A DNA stretch of 64,000 nucleotides from Tepidiphilus margaritifer DSM 15129. GTDB taxonomy: Bacteria; Pseudomonadota; Gammaproteobacteria; Burkholderiales; Rhodocyclaceae. The notes below the pieces were generated by a model, which did no database searches, was not told the origin of the DNA, and saw only the letters and a program-made list of their open reading frames with translations. The stretch lies in the NCBI RefSeq assembly GCF_000425565.1, contig NZ_AUDR01000016.1, positions 111,918 to 175,917 of the forward strand, given 5' to 3'. Positions 55,379-62,845 of this stretch are shown here, in pieces (within the stretch, counting starts at the first letter, position 1; the number at the start of each line of letters is the position of its first letter). The position numbers and the translations under genes were made by a program.

Positions 55379-56338
55379 ATGAACGCCCGACACGACGCTA
55401 GCTACAAGCACCTCTTCTCCTCGCCCAAGGTGGTGCAGCACCTCATCGAAGGGTTCCTGCCCGCCGAAGGGCTGGGGTGGCTCGACTTCAGTACCCTGGA
55501 AAAAGTTCCCGCGAGCTACGTGAGCGAAGACCTGCGCGAACGCGCCGATGATGTCATCTGGCGGGTGAAGACCGGTGAAGACTGGCTCTACCTCTATCTT
55601 CTGATCGAATTCCAAAGTAGCGTCGACCCCTGGATGGCGGTACGCCTCCTCACCTACGTCGGGCTGCTCTATCAGGACCTCATCAAGGGCGGACAGATCA
55701 AGGGCAGGCGCCTGCCGCCAGTCTTGCCCATCGTCTTCTATACCGGCGAAGCACCCTGGAGTGCGGCCACCGACATCGCCGAGCTCCTGCCCCAAGACCC
55801 GCCCGAGACGCTCGCCAAGTACCTGCCGCGCTTGGCCTACGTGCTCATCGACGAGAACGCCTATAGTGACGAGACGCTCGCCGGGCTGAAGAACGTGGTC
55901 GCGGCCACCATGCGGCTCAAGCGCCAGCAACGGCCGCAGGATCTCGCCCGGCTTACCGCGGCGCTGCACAGCTGGTTTGCCGGCGATGTGGAACTCGAAC
56001 GCCTGCTCACCGTCTGGATTCGAGAATATCTACTGCGCGACCTGCGTCCGGAACTGGACGTACCCGAAGCCCACGACCTGGGGGAGATCACCATGCAACT
56101 GGCCGAACGATTCAAGCAATGGGAACGAGAAGTCAAGACCGAAGCCCGACTCGAAGGTCGACTCGAGGGTCGGCTCGAAGGCGAAGCGCTTTTGCTGCAA
56201 CGCATGCTCACGCGCCGCTTCGGTCCCTTGCCCGAGTGGGCGCAGCAGCGCCTGCGCTCTGCATCGAGCGAAGAGCTCGAGACTTGGGCCGACCGCGTGC
56301 TCGATGCCCAGCGGCTCGAAGACGTCTTCGGAAGATGA
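55379..56338 (+). CDS. Rpn-family PD-(D/E)XK nuclease (recombination-promoting nuclease/putative transposase)
   Basis: The 319-residue protein starts HDASYKHLFSSPKVVQHLIE and has the nuclease core RADDVIWRV with Asp57/Asp58, then YLLIEFQSSVDPWMAVRL with Glu77 and Gln79. A DUF4351-like tail (LLLQRMLTRRFGPLPEWAQQ to the end) follows a short ARLEGRLEGRLEGEA repeat at about 254-268. Rpn proteins are often labelled transposases, but E. coli members are DNA nucleases linked to RecA-independent recombination and phage defence. It is bracketed by 68-bp direct repeats and lies in the accessory region. The second part may also be translated alone from codon 239. Confidence 0.88.
   Translation: MNARHDASYKHLFSSPKVVQHLIEGFLPAEGLGWLDFSTLEKVPASYVSEDLRERADDVIWRVKTGEDWLYLYLLIEFQSSVDPWMAVRLLTYVGLLYQDLIKGGQIKGRRLPPVLPIVFYTGEAPWSAATDIAELLPQDPPETLAKYLPRLAYVLIDENAYSDETLAGLKNVVAATMRLKRQQRPQDLARLTAALHSWFAGDVELERLLTVWIREYLLRDLRPELDVPEAHDLGEITMQLAERFKQWEREVKTEARLEGRLEGRLEGEALLLQRMLTRRFGPLPEWAQQRLRSASSEELETWADRVLDAQRLEDVFGR
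56093..56338 (+). CDS. Possible intragenic short Rpn product (C-terminal domain)
   Basis: An in-frame ATG at codon 239 of rpn (MQLAERFKQWEREVK) is preceded by GGGGGAG with a 6-nt spacer, a near-ideal ribosome binding site in the middle of a coding region. It would give an 81-residue protein made of the coiled RLEG repeat and DUF4351-like tail without the nuclease core. Intragenic antitoxins of this layout are known for E. coli Rpn proteins. Confidence 0.45.
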   Translation: MQLAERFKQWEREVKTEARLEGRLEGRLEGEALLLQRMLTRRFGPLPEWAQQRLRSASSEELETWADRVLDAQRLEDVFGR

Positions 56339-56364
56339 CGGCTGTCTGGTTCCACCCTCACCCG

Positions 56365-56432
56365 CGCCGCAACACCCCCGGCGTGCGAAAGCGCACGATG
56401 CGCCGGTACAGCCACACGTAGAGCACCGCGAA
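56365..56432. repeat. 68-bp direct repeat, copy B, right of rpn
   Basis: This copy lies 27 bp after the rpn stop and 12 bp before the dehydratase gene's end. Its minus-strand reading ends in GVLRRG and then a stop, while copy A reads on, so copy B looks like the original 3' end of the broken gene. Confidence 0.75.
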
Positions 56433-56443
56433 ACCAGAACCGA

Positions 56444-58282
56444 TCACCCCTGAAACTCCGGCACGACCCCTTTCAAGCCTGCCCGCAGCGCTGCCTCGTC
56501 TCCTGAACTGCAAACCGTCCACAATGCGTCCAGCGCTTCCTCGAGGCGAGTGAAATCGCACGATCGTGCCTGGGCGAGCAAGATTTTGGGGTGAGACGTC
56601 GGCAACAAATGCTCTGCATCATGGAAAAGCTCTTCGAAGAGCTTCTCGCCCGGGCGCAGGCCAATGAACTCGATCGTGATATCCTTTCCCGGCTCATAGC
56701 CCGCCAACTGGATCATCTGTTGCGCCAGGTCTAAGACCTTCACCGGCTCACCCATATCCAGCACGAAAATCTCTCCCCCTCGTCCCATCGACGCTGCCTG
56801 GAGTACCAAGCTCACCGCTTCCGGTATGGTCATGAAATACCGCGTCATCTCGGGATGGGTTACCGTTACCGGCCCTCCTTCCTCGATCTGACGGCGAAAC
56901 AACGGCACCACGGACCCGGCCGAACCGAGCACGTTGCCGAAACGCGTCGTGATGAAGGCCGTCGCAGATCTGGCGTTCAATCCCTGGCAATAAAGCTCCG
57001 CGATGCGCTTGCTCGCCCCCATCACATTGGTCGGATTCACCGCCTTGTCCGTAGAAATCAGAACGAACGTCTGCACCCCGAATTCATCGGCCAGATCCGC
57101 TACCCCACGCGTTCCAAAAACGTTGGTCTTTACCCCTTCGAACGGATTGTCCTCTACCAGCGGAACGTGCTTGTAGGCTGCCGCATGCAGCACCACTTCG
57201 GGACGAAACTGCTCGAAGATCCAGCGCATGCGGGTGGTGTCGCGCACGTCACCGAGCAGCGCCGTCACCTCGCCCGAGCCGGAAAGACGCCGCATCTCCT
57301 GCTCGATCAGGTAAAGGTTGAACTCGCCGTGATCGACCATCACCAACCGATCAATACCATAGCGCCGCACCTGGCGACAGATTTCCGAACCGATCGAACC
57401 CCCCGCCCCGGTCACCAATACACGGCGCCCCTGCAAAAATGAGCGGATTCTTGCATCCTCCAGCGCCACTGGCGCTCGGCCCAGCAAATCCTCGATGCGA
57501 ATCTCCCGCAGGCGGGACAATCCAACGCGTCCGTCGGCAAGCTCGGCCAAAGAAGGCAGCGTGACACAATGCACCCCGAGCCGTTTGCACTGCTCCACCA
57601 CCGGGCGGATCACCCTCGAGCTTGCCGAAGGCATCGCAATCAGCACCGCTTCGATTCCCCGCTGGACAACTTCTTTCTCCAGCGAGGAGAGCGGTCCCAA
57701 GACAGGCACCCCATGGAGCTCACGCCCCTGCTTGTCTGGAGCATCATCCAGAAAACCCACGGGGACATATTTGTCACTGCGCAGCAGATCCCGCACCAGC
57801 ATGTCGCCGGCCTGCCCTGCTCCCAAGATCAGCGCACGTCTTCCGCCCCGATGCGATATTTGCTGTCTTTTGTCCTGCACCCAACGATATACCACCCGAT
57901 CCCCGATCAGCCCCAGGGTGAGAAAAAGGGGATAGAGCAGCACCACCGAACGGGGAACACCTTCTAGCCGCTCGAGCAAATACAAGGCAACATAGCTCAG
58001 CGAAGCTCCCGTCACCACCGCTTTCAGGATGCGCGCCAGATCGGGAAGCGAAGCAAACCGCCAGATACCGCGATATAGGCCAAATGCCTGAAACGAAATC
58101 GGCTGCACGACGAGTGCAACTGCCATCAGCATCCACATGCCAGGCTGCTGCTGAGGCGGTACCTCCTCGAAATTGAAACGTGCGAGATAAGCGAGCACGA
58201 TGGCCAAGGGCACCCACAGCACATCATGCACCAAGGCGATCAAGCGTTTTGGTAGCCTGGAGAGCAGCATTTTCATCGTCAT
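56444..58282 (-). CDS. Membrane-bound UDP-GlcNAc 4,6-dehydratase (WbpM/PglF/CapD type)
   Basis: The 612-residue protein has four N-terminal helices (about 13-115, such as VLWVPLAIVLAYLARFNF and SVVLLYPLFLTLGLIGDRVV), a first Rossmann domain (ALILGAGQAGDMLVRDLL near 150) and a catalytic SDR domain with VLVTGAGGSIGSEICRQV near 289. The active site is ISTDKAVNPTNVMGASK, with Met in place of the usual Tyr of the YxxxK motif, as in WbpM and PglF. It makes UDP-4-keto-6-deoxy-GlcNAc for QuiNAc, FucNAc or bacillosamine-type sugars. The ATG overlaps the sugar transferase stop by 4 bp; it is the last gene of the locus. Confidence 0.93.
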   Translation of the reverse strand: MTMKMLLSRLPKRLIALVHDVLWVPLAIVLAYLARFNFEEVPPQQQPGMWMLMAVALVVQPISFQAFGLYRGIWRFASLPDLARILKAVVTGASLSYVALYLLERLEGVPRSVVLLYPLFLTLGLIGDRVVYRWVQDKRQQISHRGGRRALILGAGQAGDMLVRDLLRSDKYVPVGFLDDAPDKQGRELHGVPVLGPLSSLEKEVVQRGIEAVLIAMPSASSRVIRPVVEQCKRLGVHCVTLPSLAELADGRVGLSRLREIRIEDLLGRAPVALEDARIRSFLQGRRVLVTGAGGSIGSEICRQVRRYGIDRLVMVDHGEFNLYLIEQEMRRLSGSGEVTALLGDVRDTTRMRWIFEQFRPEVVLHAAAYKHVPLVEDNPFEGVKTNVFGTRGVADLADEFGVQTFVLISTDKAVNPTNVMGASKRIAELYCQGLNARSATAFITTRFGNVLGSAGSVVPLFRRQIEEGGPVTVTHPEMTRYFMTIPEAVSLVLQAASMGRGGEIFVLDMGEPVKVLDLAQQMIQLAGYEPGKDITIEFIGLRPGEKLFEELFHDAEHLLPTSHPKILLAQARSCDFTRLEEALDALWTVCSSGDEAALRAGLKGVVPEFQG

Positions 58283-58833
58283 TGCTGTCGAATACGATCG
58301 CCCTGACCTGCGCCAGTCACCGTCTTGATGATGTAAGTGAAATACGCGGCTACCCCAAAATCCTTCAGCATCTGCGCATCGGTCTCAGCGAGCAGTTTCG
58401 GGGTGGACATGTCAATTCCCTTGATCTGGGCTAGTCCGGTGATGCCAGGGCGAACGGCAAAAACCCCTCGCGCTGCACGTTCTTCAATGAGCTCCGTCTG
58501 ATTGAACAGACAAGGCCGTGGCCCCACCAGGCTCATTTCGCCCTTCAACACGTTCCACAACTGCGGTAGTTCATCGAGCTTGGTTCGACGCAAAAAAGCG
58601 CCAAAAGGGGTCACAGCGGACGGATTGGCCAGATGCGTAGCAACCGATTGCGTGTCTGGCCGCATGGTGCGAAACTTCACTAAGATAAACGGCTTTTGAT
58701 AACGACCGACACGCTGCTGCCGGAACAATGGCTTCCCGGTATCAAACCAGCCGATCACAAGCAGCAAGAGCAAAAGCGGCGAAAGCAGCAACAGCCCCAG
58801 CGCGGCAAAGACGATGTCAAAGGCACGGATCAT
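58279..58833 (-). CDS. Initiating sugar-phosphate transferase (small PglC/WcaJ-C-terminal type)
   Basis: The 184-residue monotopic phosphoglycosyl transferase moves a sugar-1-phosphate from UDP-sugar to undecaprenyl phosphate. It has the re-entrant helix [20 protein letters not shown], then [20 protein letters not shown], the catalytic region [29 protein letters not shown] and [10 protein letters not shown]. It lacks the extra N-terminal membrane domain of WbaP/WcaJ, so its acceptor sugar is probably a product of the neighbouring dehydratase and reductase. It overlaps genes on both sides by 4 bp. Confidence 0.94.
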   Translation of the reverse strand: MIRAFDIVFAALGLLLLSPLLLLLLVIGWFDTGKPLFRQQRVGRYQKPFILVKFRTMRPDTQSVATHLANPSAVTPFGAFLRRTKLDELPQLWNVLKGEMSLVGPRPCLFNQTELIEERAARGVFAVRPGITGLAQIKGIDMSTPKLLAETDAQMLKDFGVAAYFTYIIKTVTGAGQGDRIRQQ

Positions 58834-59732
58834 TGCTCATCCTCTACTTCAAGCATTTCACGCAAGCCGGCGATAAGCCCCACACGCGCCCGCCAGCCGA
58901 GCTCGCGCTCGATGCGTGTCGGCGAATACCAAGCAGAACCGAGCAAACGCTCGACGGCAAGCTCAGCACGTCGGCTCACCCGCCCTGCGGCACGCAGCCA
59001 AGCCTCCGGGATGCTCCAGGACAAATTCGGTTTTCGCAGCACGGCACGCATCGCATCATATAGCTCGCGCGTCGAATAAGGACGCGGATCGGCGACGATA
59101 TAGGTGCGGCCATTTGCCTCTGGCCGCTCGGCAACGAGCCGAGCAGCCGCGACGACATCCTCCACATGCACGATCGAACGCCGATTGCCCGTCTCGGGCA
59201 AAGGAGGGAACCAGCCGGCACGCACAGCCTGTGCCATGCGCATGAGATTCCCCTGCCCACCGCGACCATACACCGGCACTGGCCGTAAGATGACGACGTG
59301 CATGCCAAAACGCACGCCGGCTTCGAGCACAGCGTTTTCTGCCAAGCGTTTGGCACGGCCATAAGCCGACGCCGGTTCGCCGGGCAAATCCTCGTCGGCG
59401 CATTCCGCACCAGGTTCGGCCATCGCCTTGACGCTGGAAAAAAACACGAAGCGCCGCACGCCTGCCGTTGCAGCAGCCGTGAGCAAGTTGCGTGTACCCT
59501 CGAAGTTGACGCGCCAGTGCAGTGCATCATCCGCTGCGTCCGCATCGGCCATTCCTGCGCAATGAAAAACGGCATCGACGCCTTCGCATGCGCGGGCGAG
59601 TGTTGCCGCATCGAGCAAATCGCCCACCACTTCGCCCGGCAAGCCAACCGGCCGCCGCACCAGGGCTCGATCCCCAGGTTGCCACAGACGGCAGCCAATG
59701 AAGCCCGTAACCCCGGTGATGAATGTCATCAT
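58830..59732 (-). CDS. NAD-dependent epimerase/reductase (WbpV-like, UDP-4-keto-sugar reductase candidate)
   Basis: The 300-residue extended SDR starts MMTFITGVTGFIGCRLWQPG with the NAD-binding TGVTGFIG, has the Ser of the catalytic triad in RFVFFSSVKAM and YGRAK (YxxxK) near 129. The N-terminal region after the glycine loop is short. Relatives next to WbpM and an initiating transferase reduce the 4-keto group to give UDP-QuiNAc or UDP-FucNAc. Specificity is inferred from context. It overlaps genes on both sides by 4 bp. Confidence 0.85.
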   Translation of the reverse strand: MMTFITGVTGFIGCRLWQPGDRALVRRPVGLPGEVVGDLLDAATLARACEGVDAVFHCAGMADADAADDALHWRVNFEGTRNLLTAAATAGVRRFVFFSSVKAMAEPGAECADEDLPGEPASAYGRAKRLAENAVLEAGVRFGMHVVILRPVPVYGRGGQGNLMRMAQAVRAGWFPPLPETGNRRSIVHVEDVVAAARLVAERPEANGRTYIVADPRPYSTRELYDAMRAVLRKPNLSWSIPEAWLRAAGRVSRRAELAVERLLGSAWYSPTRIERELGWRARVGLIAGLREMLEVEDEQ

Positions 59733-60856
59733 GCGCTCACTTTCTCGAGCAGTTCGCGGTATATGGCCAAATGCGCCGCCACAATCTTCTCGATGGCAAA
59801 TTCACGCTCTGCAAGACGGCGGCCGTGCTCGCCCATGCGACGACGTAGCTCTGGATCACGAATCAAGCGTTCGATGGCATCGGCCAAGGCATTGGTATCA
59901 CGCGCCGGTACCAGCAAGCCGCTTTCCCCAGGCTCGATGGCATCGCGACAGCCAGGTCGATCCGTTGTGACCACGGCCCGCCCACATGCCGCCGCCTCGA
60001 TTAGCACTTTGGGCATGCCTTCGCGGTAGGATGGCAATACGACAACGTGCGATCGAGCAAAAAGCGCTGCAATGTCGTTTCGATAGCCCAATACCTCGAC
60101 GACCCCCTCGGCGCGCCAGCGTTCGATTTCCGCGGCGCTCACCGAAGTTGGATTGCCCGGGTCAGGAGCGCCAATCAACCAAAACCGTGCCTTCACGCCA
60201 CGCATCCGGAGTTGCCGTGCCGCTTCGATGAATTCATACACCCCTTTATCCCTAAGGAGTCGTGCAGCAAAGGAAACGACTGGAATTCCCTCTGGCTCAG
60301 GCAGATAAGGGTAATCTTCGAGCGCCACGCCGGAACCGCGAATCAATGTCGTCTGCTCTGCTTTTACTGCCTTCATCTCAAGCAGCGTTGTCTGATCATC
60401 AGGATTCTGAAAAATGACGCGGCTATTCGCGTGTCCCAATGCGAGACGGTAAAGTTTTTCCACGATCCATCGCAACCCGCCAAATCGTGTAGGGGCGACG
60501 AACAACGTGCCCAGGCCGGATATCGCCGCTACCATAGACGGCACTCGGCAAAGCCGCGCCATCAAACCGCCATAAACCACGGGTTTGATGGTGACGAGAT
60601 GCACCAAATCTGGCTTGATACGTTCAAGTAACCGGAAAATCGCCCAGAGCGTCCTGATTTCCTGCCAGGGATGCGTGCCGCTGCGCGAGAAGGGCAGCTC
60701 GTGGTGGGTCAACCCTGCTGCGATGATTTTTTCGACCGCTGCTCCCGCTGCCGTTGCGACATGAACTTCGAAACCCGCCTCGCGCGCTGCCACGCCGAGC
60801 GGAAGGCGGTGTGAAACAAAGAATTCGGCAGCGTTGACGAGAAAAAGAAGCCTCAT
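59729..60856 (-). CDS. Glycosyltransferase family 4 (WbpU/PglA-like)
   Basis: The 375-residue GT-B enzyme starts MRLLFLVNAAEFFVSHRLPL, with LPFSRSGTHPWQEIRTLWAI and the C-terminal donor-binding motif SYREGMPKVLIEAAACGRAV (E-x7-E region near 280). PglA/WbpU relatives add GalNAc or a similar residue to the first lipid-linked sugar, and its position before the epimerase and initiating transferase fits a second-sugar role. It is separated from asnB by 7 bp and is cytoplasmic, peripheral to the inner membrane. Confidence 0.88.
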   Translation of the reverse strand: MRLLFLVNAAEFFVSHRLPLGVAAREAGFEVHVATAAGAAVEKIIAAGLTHHELPFSRSGTHPWQEIRTLWAIFRLLERIKPDLVHLVTIKPVVYGGLMARLCRVPSMVAAISGLGTLFVAPTRFGGLRWIVEKLYRLALGHANSRVIFQNPDDQTTLLEMKAVKAEQTTLIRGSGVALEDYPYLPEPEGIPVVSFAARLLRDKGVYEFIEAARQLRMRGVKARFWLIGAPDPGNPTSVSAAEIERWRAEGVVEVLGYRNDIAALFARSHVVVLPSYREGMPKVLIEAAACGRAVVTTDRPGCRDAIEPGESGLLVPARDTNALADAIERLIRDPELRRRMGEHGRRLAEREFAIEKIVAAHLAIYRELLEKVSA

Positions 60857-60863
60857 CCGTTGC

Positions 60864-62840
60864 TTACCTCGAGTAGTGACACAACCACGCCTCCCACATC
60901 AAAACATCCCATAAATAATACTGCCAATTGCGCTGCCCGCTCAGGTGTTCGGCCCACATGCGGCGCACTGGGGCTGGGTCTAGGTAGCCGGCTTGGCGCA
61001 GGCGCGTTTCGCTCAACAGGTCTTCCGCCCACTCGCGCAGCGGCCCGCGCAGCCAGTGCTCCAGCGGAATGCCAAAGCCCATCTTGGGCCGCTCCACCAA
61101 CTCGCGTGGCACGTGGCGGTACAGCACCTGACGCAGCAGCCATTTGCCTTCGTTGCCGCGCACCTTCAGCGCAAGCGGCAAGCGCCAGGCAAACTCCAGC
61201 ACGCGGTGGTCCAGCAGCGGCACGCGCGTCTCCAGGCTCACGCCCATGGCGGCGCGATCCACCTTGACCAAAATGTCGTCGGGCAGGTAGCTCACGGTGT
61301 CGAGCTGCATCATGCGCTGGCAAAAGTCATCGAGCTGTGCCCACTGCGCGGCGTCGGTCAGCGCGGTGGGCGGCTCGGTGGCGCCCAGCACCAGCGCGGA
61401 GGGCTCATTCCAGTGCGACACCAGCCGCCGGTAAATCGCTTGCGGCGAGGGCGCGGCCAATATCTCGGCCAGCTTGTGCAGCTTGTCGCCCGCGTTGGCA
61501 TAGCGATACTGGCGCGGCAGCAGCCACGCGCCCACGCGCCACAGCGCATTCCAGCCCTTGGGCGGCAGCGCCCGAATGCCGCCCGCCAGGGCCGCGCGCA
61601 GCGGCACGGGCAGCCAGCCCACACCACGCCAAAGCCGATCGGCAAGAAAATACCGCTGATAGCCACCGAATAATTCATCCCCACCGTCGCCAGAAAGGCT
61701 CACAGTCACCTGTTGGCGCGCCAGTTGCGCGACCAAAAACGTAGGGATTTGGGACGAGTCGGCAAACGGCTCGTCGTACAGCGCAGGCAGGCGCGGAATC
61801 ACGTCCATGGCCTGCCCGGGGGTGACGTACAGCTCCGTGTGCTGCGTGCCCAGGTGCCGGGCCACCGCCTTGGCGTGCTGCGCCTCGTCGTAGCCATCGG
61901 TGTCAAAGCCGATGGTAAACGTGCGCACCGGCTGTGCCGACTGCGCCTGCATCAGCGCCACCACCGTGCTCGAATCTATCCCGCCCGACAAAAACGCCCC
62001 CAGCGGCACGTCTGCCATCATCTGCTCCGCCACCGCCTGGCGCAGCAGGCGCTCCAGCTCGTCGCACGCCTCGGCCTCGGTGCCGCGGAAAAGGTTGCGC
62101 TGCCCCTCTTCGGCCACCTGCCGGGCCGACCAATACGCCTGCGGCGCCGGCAGGGCCGCCGTGCCCGCCTGCTGCGCCTGGGCCTGCGTGATGCACAGCG
62201 TGGTGCCCGGCGGCAGCTTGGCAATGCCGCGATAGATCGAATACGGCACCGGAATGTAGTTGTGTCTGAAATACAGTGCCAGCGCGTCGCGGTTGACCTC
62301 GCCCGCAAAGGCCGGGTGCGCGCGCAGCGCCTTGAGCTCTGAGCCAAACAGCAACACCCCGCCCTGCCAGCCGTAGTAAAGCGGCTTTTCGCCCAGCCGG
62401 TCGCGCGCTAGCGTCAGCGTGCGCTGCGCGGCATCCCACAGCGCAAAGGCAAACATACCCACGCAGCGCTGCAAAGCCGCCTGCACGCCCCATGCCTCTA
62501 TGGCTGCGAGCAAGGTTTCGGTGTCTGAATGGCCGCGCCATGCAGGCGCCTTGCCCGCCGCCGCCAGCTCTTGGCGCAGCGCAGCGTGGTTGTAAACCTC
62601 GCCATTGAAGGCAATGACGAGCCGCCCCGACGCCGACACCATGGGCTGATGCCCCGCGGGCGACAAATCCACAATGGCCAGCCGCCGGTGGCCCAGTGCC
62701 ACGCCCGCCGCGCCATCCACCCACACGCCCCCATCGTCAGGCCCGCGGTGCATTAGCGTATCCGCCATGCGACGCACCTGCGCCTGGGCAGCATCGGGCG
62801 CAAGGCCCGCGGGTTGCCAAAAGCCGGTTATGCCACACAT
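60864..62840 (-). CDS. Asparagine synthase-like glutamine amidotransferase (WbpS type)
   Basis: The protein is 658 residues long. MCGITGFWQP places the nucleophilic Cys at position 2 once Met is removed, so ATG 62840 is the true start although an in-frame ATG lies 9 bp upstream. The class II glutaminase domain (1-210) is followed by an ATP-pyrophosphatase domain with FLSGGIDSSTVVAL near 285 and SLSGDGGDELFGGY near 380. In polysaccharide loci such enzymes usually amidate uronic acids rather than make free asparagine; both remain possible. GAGGG overlapping the upstream stop serves as Shine-Dalgarno. Confidence 0.93.
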   Translation of the reverse strand: MCGITGFWQPAGLAPDAAQAQVRRMADTLMHRGPDDGGVWVDGAAGVALGHRRLAIVDLSPAGHQPMVSASGRLVIAFNGEVYNHAALRQELAAAGKAPAWRGHSDTETLLAAIEAWGVQAALQRCVGMFAFALWDAAQRTLTLARDRLGEKPLYYGWQGGVLLFGSELKALRAHPAFAGEVNRDALALYFRHNYIPVPYSIYRGIAKLPPGTTLCITQAQAQQAGTAALPAPQAYWSARQVAEEGQRNLFRGTEAEACDELERLLRQAVAEQMMADVPLGAFLSGGIDSSTVVALMQAQSAQPVRTFTIGFDTDGYDEAQHAKAVARHLGTQHTELYVTPGQAMDVIPRLPALYDEPFADSSQIPTFLVAQLARQQVTVSLSGDGGDELFGGYQRYFLADRLWRGVGWLPVPLRAALAGGIRALPPKGWNALWRVGAWLLPRQYRYANAGDKLHKLAEILAAPSPQAIYRRLVSHWNEPSALVLGATEPPTALTDAAQWAQLDDFCQRMMQLDTVSYLPDDILVKVDRAAMGVSLETRVPLLDHRVLEFAWRLPLALKVRGNEGKWLLRQVLYRHVPRELVERPKMGFGIPLEHWLRGPLREWAEDLLSETRLRQAGYLDPAPVRRMWAEHLSGQRNWQYYLWDVLMWEAWLCHYSR

Positions 62841-62845
62841 GGCCC

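Noticed and set aside
56150..56190. Short tandem GACTCGAAGGTC-like repeat as a CRISPR or VNTR array
   Set aside because: Only three in-frame 12-bp units encoding RLEG inside rpn are present, with no spacers.
55379..56338. Rpn gene as an active transposon
   Set aside because: There is no terminal inverted repeat or short target duplication; the flanking 68-bp repeats are direct and encode a gene remnant. Rpn proteins are better described as nucleases.
60864..62840. Housekeeping asparagine synthetase assignment
   Set aside because: The enzyme sits inside a glycosyltransferase operon; WbpS-type amidotransferase is more likely, although sequence alone cannot exclude asparagine synthesis.
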